DNA from: Gemmatimonadales bacterium
GTDB taxonomy: Bacteria > Gemmatimonadota > Gemmatimonadetes > Gemmatimonadales > GWC2-71-9
NCBI GenBank assembly: GCA_013813435.1
Contig: JACCRS010000035.1
Location: 1 to 38,355 of the forward strand
Length of the DNA: 38,355 nucleotides
Reading direction: 5' to 3'
Below, one piece after another: positions 1 to 8,361 of the stretch (positions within the stretch are counted from its first letter, which is position 1; every line of letters begins with the position of its first letter). The notes beneath the pieces are model-generated. The model was not told the origin of the DNA and searched no databases. It saw nothing but the letters and a program-made list of their open reading frames with translations. The position numbers and the translations under genes are program-made.

Positions 1-36
1 GTGCTCCAGCGTCTCCGACGTTCCTTCACCTGCATC

Positions 37-309
37 GAGCTCGCAATCGGAGCCGAAGAACTCACCCTAATCGAATGAGACCTCCCGCTCATCCACGGAG
101 AACTCTCACTCACCAGCACAGAACCCACACCGATCCGCGAAGAACACGCAATCATCCGCGGAGACCTCACGCTGACCGGCGTGGAAGTCACGCGGACCGG
201 CGTGGAACCCACACTCATCCGCACAGAACCCGCAATCAGCCGCGGAGAAGTCACAATCAGGGGATCAGAACTCGAGATCAGCCGGTGAGAACCCGCAGGT
301 ATGGTCGTC
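37..309. repeat. Degenerate 21-bp tandem repeat, about 12 copies
   Basis: Units of 21 bases follow each other from 37 to 288, with a partial unit to about 309. Most units begin GAA or GAC and many end in CGCGGA, CACA or GCGTG. Because 21 is a multiple of three, each reading frame gives a seven-residue repeat. One plus frame stays open from 75, and one minus frame stays open from about 309 to the left edge. The plus frame with the most protein-like heptads (pattern E/D-L/P-x-x-I-x-x) is broken by TGA at 76 and 286, each replacing a codon such as GGA or GAA. No start codon with a good ribosome binding site was found. This may be a non-coding minisatellite or the decayed edge of a repeat protein gene. 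Confidence 0.75.
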
Positions 310-314
310 AGGGC

Positions 315-1004
315 TCACCGCTGGACCCCGAAGCTCCGCCACTCTTCCCGAAGAGCCTTGGCCAGCCCCGGATCGATGGGCATTTCACGGTACATCTCCT
401 CCGCCACTCCCCCCTCGGGCATCCCCAACCGCCGGCGCGCCTCGGCCACGCTCACCGACCAGAGCCCCTCCACCGGAATATCAAACAGGTTGGTCAGCCG
501 AGTGCGCCGGGCATAGTCGTAGGCCTGGTTGAAGATCCCCAGGGCTATGCCGCGGCCCACCTGGCGAAACGACGCGATGCGCCGGGCGCACTCCACGAAC
601 GCACCTCCATAAAAGAGCATCCACCCCACGGCCTTGGGCACGCCCCTCGACGCGAAGTAGAGGCCCTGCTCCGCCGCCTCGCCCGCCAGCAGAACCAGCG
701 GCGGCTCGTTGTGGGTGAACGTGGTTCCCGTGAGCACGTGGGAAGCATCGTGCACCAGGTAGATCTTCTCCGGGTCGCGTGAGCCGTTGATGAGCTTCCG
801 AAACAACTTTAAGAAGTGTGGCTTAGCTGGAATCGGCAGGCCAACATAGCCGTTTACGTCCCGGAAGCGCTGCACCGCCTGACCCAGGGTGAGGGTCTCG
901 CGGTCGGCCTCCCAGTCGTACGACGACAGCAGCAGGTTCCCCACCCGGTTGGCGGGGGCCTGCTCGGTGGACACCGAGGCCGCGGCAGACTGGCTCGAGC
1001 TCAC
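315..1004 (-). CDS. Coq4-like protein
   Basis: This is a 229-residue protein starting at a GTG whose last bases overlap the asnB stop (GTGA at 1004-1001), so it is probably translationally coupled to asnB. An upstream extension to 1133 only reads asnB in another frame. The Coq4 family shows a metal-binding HDxxH followed by a glutamate about eleven residues later. Here HDASH lies at residues 85-89, followed by VLTG and a glutamate at 100, one residue closer than in COQ4. A second glutamate is at 109. In eukaryotes COQ4 acts in ubiquinone synthesis; its role at the end of a polysaccharide operon is unknown. It has no signal peptide or clear membrane span. The family call rests on this motif and general layout, so it is moderate. 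Confidence 0.6.
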   Translation of the reverse strand: MSSSQSAAASVSTEQAPANRVGNLLLSSYDWEADRETLTLGQAVQRFRDVNGYVGLPIPAKPHFLKLFRKLINGSRDPEKIYLVHDASHVLTGTTFTHNEPPLVLLAGEAAEQGLYFASRGVPKAVGWMLFYGGAFVECARRIASFRQVGRGIALGIFNQAYDYARRTRLTNLFDIPVEGLWSVSVAEARRRLGMPEGGVAEEMYREMPIDPGLAKALREEWRSFGVQR

Positions 1005-2962
1005 GATACGCTCCGCGCGAGCGCCGCGGCGCCGGGCTCGGCCAGGCGATCCGCCAGCTCGATCTCGAGGTCGGCCTCGGACCGCCCCCCGATATAGCGC
1101 CGATACCAGACCTCCGCGCTGAGCAGGAGCCAAATCCGGTTGCCATGATCGTACCGGCGAGTCAGATGCTCATCGACGATCTGCTTGACCCGCTCACCGC
1201 GCAGATAACCTGCCTGCACCAGCTCGCTCTCGTGCAGCAGTCGCGGCGCGAGAGATTTGATCTCGTTCTCCAGGATGTACATCAAGGGCGACGCAAAGCC
1301 CTGCTTCTTGCGCCGCAGGACCTCGGGCGGCAGGTAGCGCTCCCCCAGACGCCGCTCCAAATAGCGCAGCTGGCGGCCGCGGATTTTTAGCGACGTGGGC
1401 ACCCGGGCCATGAACTCGGCGAAACGAGGATCCAGAAACGGAGAGCGTGACTCCAGGCTATACGCCATCGTCGCCCGGTCGAGAATGGTGAGGGACTGGC
1501 CGGGCAGCCGAGAGGCCGAATCCACGTACATCATGCGGTCGATCGGCTCCTCTGCGTTGGGAGCCGCATACAGGTCCAGCAGGCAGGCATCCGGTCTTGC
1601 GCCTAGCAGCTGGTCGCGGAAGCCAGGGGCATAAAGCTCGCTCCGGTGAGCTTCGTTGAACCAGAAGAACTGGAGACTCTCCGCATACCTTTCTCCGCCG
1701 GTTTTCCGGGCCATCAGGTCGACCCATCTGAGCTTGTGCGTGACGCTTTTGAAGGTGAACTGGTCCGGCAGCCGCCGCAGCACCTGATTGGCCACCACGT
1801 CGCGGATCGCCTCCGGCACCGCCCGGTAGCTGTCCAGCCAGCGATTCGCGGCATAGCGGTCGTATCCCCCGAAAAGCTCGTCGCCACCATCGCCCCCGAG
1901 CACCACTTTGACGTGACGCGCGGTCATCCTGGCCAGATGCAGGAGACAGATCGAGAGCGGATCGGCCGGTTCATCCAGGGCGGAAACCAGTCGGGGAAGA
2001 TCGTTCACCACGCTGGGTGTGACCTCCTCGGCGAAATGGCGGGTTCCGTAGCGCGCCGCTACTGCAGCCGCATAGGGCATCTCGTTGAGATCGCGGTACG
2101 GAATCCCCATCGAAAAGGTCCTGAGCTCCGAGCCGAGAGTTCGGGCGGCGTAAGAGGCAATGAGCGTGGAATCCAATCCACCGCTCAGGAACGCTCCCAC
2201 CGGTACGTCGCTCAGCAGGTGCAGCTTGACGGTCTCAGCCAGCAGCTCGTCGATCCGGTCCAGGGTCTCGTCTTCCGAATAGGTCCATTTAGGGCCGTAG
2301 CTCAGGTCCCAGTAGCGCTGGACCCGCGAGCGGCCGTTCTCCCAGATCATGTAATGAGCGGGTGGGAGGGCTCGCACCCGGACGAAGAAAGTCTCGGGAG
2401 GATGGACGAACCGCATGGTGAGGTACTGGTCCAAGGCCCGGGGAGAGAGCTCGGCAAGAGACGGGTCGTCGGCCAGCAGTGCCTTGATCTCAGAGGCGAA
2501 AGTGAGCTTACCTGCGGCCTCGGTGTAAAAGAGCGGCTTCTGTCCGAAGTGGTCCCGCGCTAGCAGCAGCCGGCTGCGGGTCCGGTCCCAGATGGCGAAC
2601 GCGAACATGCCGCGCAGCCGCTGGACCATTCTTTCGCCCTCGTCTTCGTACAGATGGACCAGAACCTCGGTATCGGTGCGTGTGCTGAAGCGGTGCCCCT
2701 TGGCCACGAGCTCGGCGTACAGACTCTCGTAGTTGTAGAGCTCGCCGTTGAACACCACGATTACGGTTCCGTCCTCGTTGGCGAGCGGCTGATGCCCTCC
2801 CGCCAGGTCTATGATGCTGAGCCGTCGCATACCGAGCCCGAGGCCACCTTCAACGAAGGTGCCCCAATCGTCGGGCCCCCGGTGCGCGATAGCGTTGCAC
2901 ATCCGGAGGATCTCCGCCTCGCTTACCCGCGCCGGACCGACCTTACCCGCTATGCCGCACAT
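1001..2962 (-). CDS. asnB: Asparagine synthetase, glutamine-hydrolysing
   Basis: The 653-residue cytoplasmic protein makes asparagine or a related amide from an acid, ATP and glutamine. It begins MCGIAGKVG, giving the Cys2 nucleophile of class II glutamine amidotransferases after Met removal. The N-terminal amidotransferase half runs to about residue 210. The synthetase half has the PP-loop SGGLDST and the motif GGDGGDELFGGYDRY. The length fits the long AsnB paralogues often found in exopolysaccharide loci, which may amidate a sugar acid or peptide rather than serve amino-acid supply; that is inference. The start ATG shares one base with the methyltransferase stop, and the end overlaps the Coq4-like start by four bases. 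Confidence 0.93.
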   Translation of the reverse strand: MCGIAGKVGPARVSEAEILRMCNAIAHRGPDDWGTFVEGGLGLGMRRLSIIDLAGGHQPLANEDGTVIVVFNGELYNYESLYAELVAKGHRFSTRTDTEVLVHLYEDEGERMVQRLRGMFAFAIWDRTRSRLLLARDHFGQKPLFYTEAAGKLTFASEIKALLADDPSLAELSPRALDQYLTMRFVHPPETFFVRVRALPPAHYMIWENGRSRVQRYWDLSYGPKWTYSEDETLDRIDELLAETVKLHLLSDVPVGAFLSGGLDSTLIASYAARTLGSELRTFSMGIPYRDLNEMPYAAAVAARYGTRHFAEEVTPSVVNDLPRLVSALDEPADPLSICLLHLARMTARHVKVVLGGDGGDELFGGYDRYAANRWLDSYRAVPEAIRDVVANQVLRRLPDQFTFKSVTHKLRWVDLMARKTGGERYAESLQFFWFNEAHRSELYAPGFRDQLLGARPDACLLDLYAAPNAEEPIDRMMYVDSASRLPGQSLTILDRATMAYSLESRSPFLDPRFAEFMARVPTSLKIRGRQLRYLERRLGERYLPPEVLRRKKQGFASPLMYILENEIKSLAPRLLHESELVQAGYLRGERVKQIVDEHLTRRYDHGNRIWLLLSAEVWYRRYIGGRSEADLEIELADRLAEPGAAALARSVS

Positions 2963-3771
2963 CAGGCTGCCTTTTTCCTTCCCCAGGCTACCAGCATGTA
3001 CCCGGGTGAAAATGGGATGAGGTTGTCGAGCATGGTCCAGGCTCGAAGCGCCGGATACACAGCGGAATACAGCTTGTACGCGGTGCCCACATTGTTCAGA
3101 GCCTCGGCCGACATCGGCGCGGTGTCGCCATGAAAGTCCTGCTCGGCGGTCTGTTTACCCTTCATGGACTTCTTGTGATACGCGTAGTTCAACAGGTCCT
3201 CGATGGACTCGGTGAAGAAGCGGCAGTAGTCGGCGGTGCCGGCGAGCACCAGGCCGTGGCGCTCCATCAGCGACCGGGCCGCCGCCGGGGGATACCCGTC
3301 CCGGGCGTGACCGAACCCCTCCGCGTCCGCGGTGAAGCCGAGAAGCTTCTTGAGCGCGTACCCCGCCCTGCCGCTCTCACCCTTGGGCGCCATGAAGAGA
3401 AAGTCCCCACCCGGCTTGAGCACCCGCACCATTTCGCGGAAGAAGGTATTGTCGTCCTCGATGTGCTCCAGAAAGTTGATAGCCGCCACCACGTCGAACG
3501 ACGCGCTCCGAAACGGCAGCTCGGCGTCGCTGGTCTGAAGCACGCGCTGGCCGACCAGCTGCTTTGCCGAGCGAACGTGATCGCGCTCGAAGTCAGTGCT
3601 CACCCAGGTACCGCCGCGCTCTCTGAGGAAGTGCGACGTAAGGCCGGTGCCGCACCCCACTTCGAGGCAGAGCCTTCCCTCGGTGCGGGGTACGTGCTTC
3701 ATCAGGGCGTTCACGGTCTGCTTCTTCTTGAGCGACTTGCGATAGAGCTGTAACTGCCAGGGTTCGGTCAA
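2962..3771 (-). CDS. Class I SAM-dependent methyltransferase
   Basis: This 269-residue cytoplasmic methyltransferase has the Rossmann SAM-binding motif LEVGCGTG near residue 36. The acidic STDFE strand follows, then the INFLEHIEDD and RVLKPGG signatures of the Methyltransf_11/25 group. Start choice: a TTG at 3771 with a strong Shine-Dalgarno (AAGGAG) six to seven bases upstream. Its stop overlaps the asnB ATG by one base, so the two are co-translated. Context suggests it methylates a glycan or a lipid-linked intermediate, but nothing in the sequence fixes the substrate. A 90-bp inverted repeat lies just upstream and separates it from the epimerase gene. Confidence 0.85.
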   Translation of the reverse strand: MTEPWQLQLYRKSLKKKQTVNALMKHVPRTEGRLCLEVGCGTGLTSHFLRERGGTWVSTDFERDHVRSAKQLVGQRVLQTSDAELPFRSASFDVVAAINFLEHIEDDNTFFREMVRVLKPGGDFLFMAPKGESGRAGYALKKLLGFTADAEGFGHARDGYPPAAARSLMERHGLVLAGTADYCRFFTESIEDLLNYAYHKKSMKGKQTAEQDFHGDTAPMSAEALNNVGTAYKLYSAVYPALRAWTMLDNLIPFSPGYMLVAWGRKKAA

Positions 3772-3786
3772 TTCAGATCTCCTTTA

Positions 3787-3876
3787 GTCATTGCGAGGGG
3801 GCGCAGCGCCCGAAGCAATCCAGCGGATCACGCGAGGCCGCTGGATCGCCACGCGGCCAGGGCCGCTCGCGATGAC
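3787..3876. repeat. 90-bp inverted-repeat element
   Basis: The ends are GTCATTGCGAG at left and CTCGCGATGAC at right, imperfect inverted repeats of 11 bases. Inside, CCAGCGG and CCGCTGG form a second stem. Elements with a GTCATTGCGAG...AGCAATCC edge are common short palindromic repeats in many bacterial genomes, so this is probably a MITE or REP-like copy. It fills almost the whole gap between the sugar epimerase and methyltransferase genes and would fold strongly in their shared transcript. Confidence 0.7.
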
Positions 3877-3886
3877 TCCGTTTCCA

Positions 3887-4882
3887 TCACAGCTCCCCGC
3901 TGCGCCGGTAATCCTCGTACGTGCGTCGAACCCCGTCTTCCAAATCTACCTGGGGGTTCCATCCGAGCACCCGGCGTGCCTTCGAAATATCGAACTCCGA
4001 ATCGCTATGAAAGAAATCCATGCGCCGGCGGTAGATCGGTGGATCGATTGCCAGCGCCGCCGATACGTCCTCCACCACGGCAGCCAGGCCCAGCATGGGG
4101 GCGAGGGGTAGCCGGATGCCGTATCTCCTGCTGCCCGTGACGGCTGTGACGTGGTCCAGCAGCTCACGCAGGGTGCAGGCACGGGGTCCGGCCACGATGA
4201 GCCCTTCACCCACCGCCTCTTCGCGCTCGCATGCCTTGAAGAAGGCGGACACGACGTCATCTACATACACCATGTGACGGCGCCCTTCCCCTCCGCCGAA
4301 AAGGGGAAACCGGCCCCGGCTTACCCCCTTGAACATCTTCAGCAAGCGCTGGTCTCGAGGCCCATAGACATCAGCCGGCCGCAGCACCGCCGCAGCCAAG
4401 CCGCAGTTCTCAGCGAAGTCTTGCACCAGCCGCTCCGCTGCGACCTTGGTGCGCTCGTAAATGTTACCGGGCGAGAGAGGCGACTCCTCCGAGGTAATGC
4501 CCGGCGCGCGATGGCCGTAGATGCCGATGGTGCTGCAGTAGACGAAACGCTGGACCCGCTCGGCGGTAGCCGCCTGAAGCAGGTGGCGGGTGCCATCGAG
4601 ATTGATCGTCTCGAAGAACTCATCGCTCTTGCCGCCCTCGCGCATGGCAACCGCGAGGTGGAAGATGTGAGTGACCCCCTGGGCGGCCCGGCGGCAGAGG
4701 TCCGCATCGGTGATGCTTCCGGGGAGCACCTCGGCGCCGATTCGCGCCAGAAGCCTGGCATTGGCCTCCTCCTCAGGCCGGTCGGTCAGACCGAGTACAA
4801 CTACCTCGGCGCCACGGCGCCTGCCCTCTTCGGCCAGATGCGAGCCGATGAACCCGGTGCCGCCGGTGACCAGCAACCTCAT
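3887..4882 (-). CDS. NAD-dependent nucleotide-sugar epimerase/dehydratase
   Basis: This is a 331-residue short-chain dehydrogenase of the extended type. The N-terminal GGTGFIG loop binds NAD(P). The catalytic set is visible as CSTIGIYG (Ser/Thr) and YERTK (Tyr and Lys, spaced YxxxK). Such enzymes epimerise, dehydrate or reduce UDP- or GDP-sugars in the cytoplasm. The length is typical for a GalE-like enzyme, but the substrate cannot be told. Its ATG overlaps the wecB stop by four bases (ATGA), so the two are coupled and probably act on the same sugar pathway. Confidence 0.88.
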   Translation of the reverse strand: MRLLVTGGTGFIGSHLAEEGRRRGAEVVVLGLTDRPEEEANARLLARIGAEVLPGSITDADLCRRAAQGVTHIFHLAVAMREGGKSDEFFETINLDGTRHLLQAATAERVQRFVYCSTIGIYGHRAPGITSEESPLSPGNIYERTKVAAERLVQDFAENCGLAAAVLRPADVYGPRDQRLLKMFKGVSRGRFPLFGGGEGRRHMVYVDDVVSAFFKACEREEAVGEGLIVAGPRACTLRELLDHVTAVTGSRRYGIRLPLAPMLGLAAVVEDVSAALAIDPPIYRRRMDFFHSDSEFDISKARRVLGWNPQVDLEDGVRRTYEDYRRSGEL

Positions 4883-5991
4883 GCGAACCGCTCGGCCAGT
4901 GCGCTCACGATGCGCCCGCTGGCCTGGCCATCGCCATATGGATTGACCGCATTGGCCATGCGCTCGTAGGCCTGCCGGGAGGTGAGCAGCTCGCCGGCCA
5001 CCTTCACGATCCGGTCGCGATCGGTTCCGACGATGACTGCGGTGCCCGCCTCCACTCCCTCCGGCCGCTCGGTTACTTCACGGAGAACCAGCACCGGTTT
5101 GCCCAGTGACGGTGCTTCCTCCTGCACGCCGCCGCTGTCGGTGAGCACGAGGTACGCACGGTTCATCAAATGCACAAATTCCAGATAGTCCACCGGCTCG
5201 ATCAAGAACATCCCCGGAAGGTCGCACAGCAGGCGCTCCACCGTCTGCTTGACCTGGGGGTTAGGGTGAACCGGCAGAACGAATTGAAGATCGGGATGGC
5301 GTCCGGCCAGCTCCCGGATTGCCGCACAGGTGGCCTGCAGTGGTGCGCCGAAGCTCTCCCGCCGATGGGTGGTCACCAGCACCAGCCGCCGGCCCGGATC
5401 CAGGGAGGCCAGTTGAGGCGAGCGGAAGCTGTAGTTCGGCTGCACGGTTTGCAGGAGCGCATCGATGACAGTGTTGCCGGTGAGGTGCACGTCGGCTGGC
5501 GGCACTCCCTCGCTCAATAGTGCGGTGCGTGCTTGGGGCGTAGGAGCGAAGTGGATGGAGGCGAGCCGGGCGGTCAGCACCCGGTTCATCTCCTCAGGAA
5601 AGGGCTGATAGCGGTTTCCGGTGCGAAGCCCGGCCTCGACGTGGCCTGAAGGAATCCGCTCGAGATACGCGGCGAAGGCAGCGGCAAAGCTCGTCATCGT
5701 GTCACCCTGCACCAGCAGCACGTCGGGCCGGATCTGCCGCAGCAGCGGCGGAAGCCGCTCCAGTACCCGCGCAGTCACCTCAGCCGGCGACTGCGCCGCA
5801 GTCATCAGATCGAGGTCGTAATCTGCCTGAAGGCCGAATACCCGGAGCACCTGGTCGAGCATGGCCCGGTGTTGAGCCGAAACGCAGATAATGCTCTCAA
5901 AGCGATCGGGCGCACCCTGGAGTGCCCGCACCACCGGCGCCATTTTGATCGCCTCCGGGCGGGTCCCGAAGACGCTGAGAACCCGGATCAT
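4879..5991 (-). CDS. wecB: UDP-N-acetylglucosamine 2-epimerase, non-hydrolysing
   Basis: The 370-residue cytoplasmic enzyme interconverts UDP-GlcNAc and UDP-ManNAc, supplying ManNAc units for surface polysaccharides. The family start FGTRPEAIKMAPV is present, then THRRESFG in the middle. The C-terminal UDP-binding region reads DSGGVQEEAPSLGKPVLVLR followed by TERPEG. The length matches the family (about 370-380). It is coupled by ATGA overlaps both to the deacetylase upstream and to the sugar epimerase downstream. Confidence 0.95.
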   Translation of the reverse strand: MIRVLSVFGTRPEAIKMAPVVRALQGAPDRFESIICVSAQHRAMLDQVLRVFGLQADYDLDLMTAAQSPAEVTARVLERLPPLLRQIRPDVLLVQGDTMTSFAAAFAAYLERIPSGHVEAGLRTGNRYQPFPEEMNRVLTARLASIHFAPTPQARTALLSEGVPPADVHLTGNTVIDALLQTVQPNYSFRSPQLASLDPGRRLVLVTTHRRESFGAPLQATCAAIRELAGRHPDLQFVLPVHPNPQVKQTVERLLCDLPGMFLIEPVDYLEFVHLMNRAYLVLTDSGGVQEEAPSLGKPVLVLREVTERPEGVEAGTAVIVGTDRDRIVKVAGELLTSRQAYERMANAVNPYGDGQASGRIVSALAERFA

Positions 5992-6845
5992 CGTTCGAGC
6001 GCGACTACCCGCAACCGCTCAGCAAGGGTCTGCAGCGTGACAAACCGGAAGCCTCGCTCGAGCACGGTCGCAAAAACCTGGCGCAGGATCTTGTCGCGCA
6101 CCCCTTCGTAGCACGGATGTCCGTACAGCACGACTGATTCATTCGCGTCGAGATGCTGATGCAGCTGCTGGAGCATCTCGGATTCGGGGGTACCGCGCGC
6201 GCCGTGGAACTCGAGGAACGGTATTGTGCGAGGGCCGGACAGAGTTACCGGGATCGTCCAATGCCCCACCGGGCGCCCGGCTACCGTTGCGCGGTGGGGC
6301 TCGCCGCCGATGGCGTCGCCGTTGTAGAGGAAACCCAGGTTATCGAGCAGGGCCATCACCCGCTCATCTGAATAGAACCCGGGTGAGGAGAAGCCCGCGG
6401 GTTTTCCGAAGTGCCGGACAAAGTGCCGGTAGGACTCTTCTACATCGGCCTCCAGGACCCGATCAGGCAGCTCGTGAAAGCGACGGCTCCATATCACGTG
6501 GTCCATGCCGCCGTGAAGACCCAGCTCGTGGCCTTCGGCCTGAAGGGATTGCAGCAGCGGAACGAACGAGAGTCCGACGGGCCGGGAAAGCGCGGTCTCG
6601 ATGACGAATCGCGGCCAGCCGGTCTTCTTGATGAGGTGCACCGCTTCGCGGTCGGCCAGCTTGGCTTTGGAGCGAGCCATACCGCTGCCGATCCACTCGA
6701 CCAGGTTGGTGGATCGCCCCATGTTCACAAAGAAAGTGTTGGGCACCCCGAAGTCCCGGCACACCGCGCGGATCTTGGGGAGTCCGTCGGTAGCACAGAC
6801 GCGATGATCTACGTCCCAGCGGAAGGCGAACAGCCGCTCGGTCAC
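5988..6845 (-). CDS. Polysaccharide deacetylase family protein
   Basis: This 285-residue protein starts at a GTG overlapping the glycosyltransferase stop (GTGA at 6845-6842); the longer frame to 7100 only repeats that gene out of phase. It has the NodB-homology fold markers FRWDVDH near the N-terminus (metal-binding aspartates), LGLHGGMDH (metal-binding histidines) and SSPGFYSDE. These enzymes remove acetyl groups from amino sugars with a divalent metal. No signal peptide is seen, so it probably works in the cytoplasm or on a lipid-linked sugar, as in other O-antigen loci. The exact substrate is not visible. Confidence 0.82.
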   Translation of the reverse strand: MTERLFAFRWDVDHRVCATDGLPKIRAVCRDFGVPNTFFVNMGRSTNLVEWIGSGMARSKAKLADREAVHLIKKTGWPRFVIETALSRPVGLSFVPLLQSLQAEGHELGLHGGMDHVIWSRRFHELPDRVLEADVEESYRHFVRHFGKPAGFSSPGFYSDERVMALLDNLGFLYNGDAIGGEPHRATVAGRPVGHWTIPVTLSGPRTIPFLEFHGARGTPESEMLQQLHQHLDANESVVLYGHPCYEGVRDKILRQVFATVLERGFRFVTLQTLAERLRVVALER

Positions 6846-8062
6846 CGGCTGGTCCTGGCGCCAACTTCGCGATAGAGCTGCTCGAATTGCGCTGCCGACT
6901 GGTCCCAGTCGAACAAACGCAAGGCGCGCTCCCGCCCCGCCTGCCCCATGGTGCGGCAGCGCTGCGGATCGGCGAGCAGCGACCCGATGGCCCCGGCCAG
7001 CGCGCCGGAATCTCCGCGGGGAACCACCAAGCCCGTAACGCCATGCTCGACGACCTCGGGAAGACCTCCGGCATCGCTTGCTACCACGGCAACCTCGCAA
7101 CCCATGGCCTCAGCCGCTGGTATGCCGAATCCTTCCTCCAGTGACGGAATGACCGACACCGCGGCCGCCCGGTAGTAGGGCGGCAGATCCGCGTTCGGCA
7201 CCCAGCCCAGGAATGTCACATCGGCCCCTATCCCAAGGTCCGCAGCCAGCCGCGCCAACTGAGGCCGCTCGAAGCCATCGCCGGCAAGCACCACCTTGAG
7301 ATCGGGGAACTTCGGCTTCAGCTGCGCTGCCGCCTCGAGAAGGAAGCGAATGCCTTTGCGGGGAAACAGCTGCCGGCAGGCAAAGATCATGTGGGGCCCG
7401 AACTGGAGGTCCGCTCGGCTGCCGTTGTCGCCGGGGCTGAACCGACGCAGGTCCGTGCCGTTGAAAACCAGGCGGATGCGCTCGCCGGGGGCGCCAGCCC
7501 GCAAGGCGTGCTGCCGGCAGTCCTCCGTGATGGCCGTCAAAGCACACGCGTGCCGCAGAGTCCAGCGCAACGCGGGCCGCACATACCAGCGGGTGGGGAA
7601 ATCGTACCCCTGCTCGGGATTTACGTAGACATCTCCACCGTGCATGGTGATGACGCTGGGAACCCCAAGCTTTCTAGCCGCCAACACCGCGGCCGGGCCG
7701 GTGGGTATTGCCCAGTGGGCATGGATGACGTCGGCTGGCTCCTCACGGACCTGGGCCATTATGGCGCGATGCTGAGCCTCGAGATAGTTGGCCATTACGG
7801 CCACCCGGGCAAAACGCCCCAGCCAGCTCACCCGGCTCTGGGCTACCCGGCCATAGGTCAGGTCGGCCGGGAGGTTCAGCGGGAACCGTACGATCTTCAC
7901 ACCATCGAACATGTCCTCGCGCGACAGCGAAGGATCGCCCGGGGTCACTACCGTGATCGAGTGCCCCCGGCGCACGAGGTGACGGTTGATGTCGTGGACA
8001 TAGGTGGCCTGAGTGTCGGTGGCGTGCTGTGGATACCAATAGGTGGGACAGATAATGCGCAA
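6842..8062 (-). CDS. Glycosyltransferase family 4
   Basis: This 406-residue retaining glycosyltransferase has a GT-B fold. The N-terminal domain starts RIICPTYWYPQ and carries HAHWAIPTG and TMHGGD. The C-terminal domain has RKGIRFLLEA, a donor-binding EEGFGIPAAEAMG (E-x7-E) and SDAGGLPEVV. The start is taken as TTG at 8062: GAGGAA lies about six bases upstream and the protein then begins as GT4 enzymes normally do. The longer frame to 8191 has no family similarity. It is the first gene of the polysaccharide operon and is coupled to the deacetylase. Confidence 0.88.
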   Translation of the reverse strand: MRIICPTYWYPQHATDTQATYVHDINRHLVRRGHSITVVTPGDPSLSREDMFDGVKIVRFPLNLPADLTYGRVAQSRVSWLGRFARVAVMANYLEAQHRAIMAQVREEPADVIHAHWAIPTGPAAVLAARKLGVPSVITMHGGDVYVNPEQGYDFPTRWYVRPALRWTLRHACALTAITEDCRQHALRAGAPGERIRLVFNGTDLRRFSPGDNGSRADLQFGPHMIFACRQLFPRKGIRFLLEAAAQLKPKFPDLKVVLAGDGFERPQLARLAADLGIGADVTFLGWVPNADLPPYYRAAAVSVIPSLEEGFGIPAAEAMGCEVAVVASDAGGLPEVVEHGVTGLVVPRGDSGALAGAIGSLLADPQRCRTMGQAGRERALRLFDWDQSAAQFEQLYREVGARTSR

Positions 8063-8064
8063 CG

Positions 8065-8094
8065 GAATTCCTCGGCCCCCGGCTCCGCCGGGGG
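8065..8094 (-). promoter_or_regulatory. Stem-loop abutting the glycosyltransferase ribosome binding site
   Basis: On the minus strand an 8-bp GC stem, CCCCCGGC and GCCGGGGG with a three-base loop (8076-8094), ends two to three bases before the GAGGAA site used by the TTG start at 8062. Such a hairpin could protect the 5' end or modulate ribosome access at the head of the polysaccharide operon. Only the structure and spacing are seen; the function is inferred. Confidence 0.5.
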
Positions 8095-8361
8095 ACTCTC
8101 TGGATGCTGTAGCCACCAGCCCCCCAGCTGTCATAATATAGTCATTGCAGGAGATACCTACAGGGCTAAAGGCTAGAAGATCGCAGTGCAAAGATCAACA
8201 TTTATGCCACTTGGAGCCCGTTCCAACGCTGGAGTTAGCTCCAGCCCGACCGGGGCTGACGAGCGGTCGCAACAGAAATCTGCTGCCTGCACGCCGCGAA
8301 CGTGGTACGATCGGCCGGCGCTAAGGTGTCGTCAGTCAGGATACCCAGGCGGGAGGTTAAC
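8095..8361. other. Intergenic region, probable operon promoter
   Basis: With the hairpin region this makes a 299-base stretch without a gene. On the minus strand an AT-rich TATATTAT at 8133-8142 could be a -10 box for the polysaccharide operon, but no good -35 box is spaced correctly. An 18-base perfect hairpin (7-bp stem) lies at 8228-8245. No convincing ORF is present. Confidence 0.35.

Noticed and set aside
37-309. CRISPR array
   Set aside because: Units of 21 bases run head to tail without unique spacers and are degenerate throughout.
75-782. 235-residue plus-strand ORF at the left edge
   Set aside because: Its first part is the 21-bp repeat and the rest is antisense to the Coq4-like gene.
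315-1133. Longer start for the Coq4-like protein
   Set aside because: The extra 43 residues re-read the end of asnB in another frame; the GTG at 1004 forms a clean GTGA overlap.
5988-7100. 370-residue reading of the deacetylase gene
   Set aside because: The first 85 residues are Arg-rich and overlap the glycosyltransferase gene out of phase; the deacetylase fold begins right after the GTG at 6845.
8228-8245. Hairpin as a terminator
   Set aside because: A perfect 7-bp stem is present but no T-run follows on either strand, and it lies upstream of, not after, the glycan operon.
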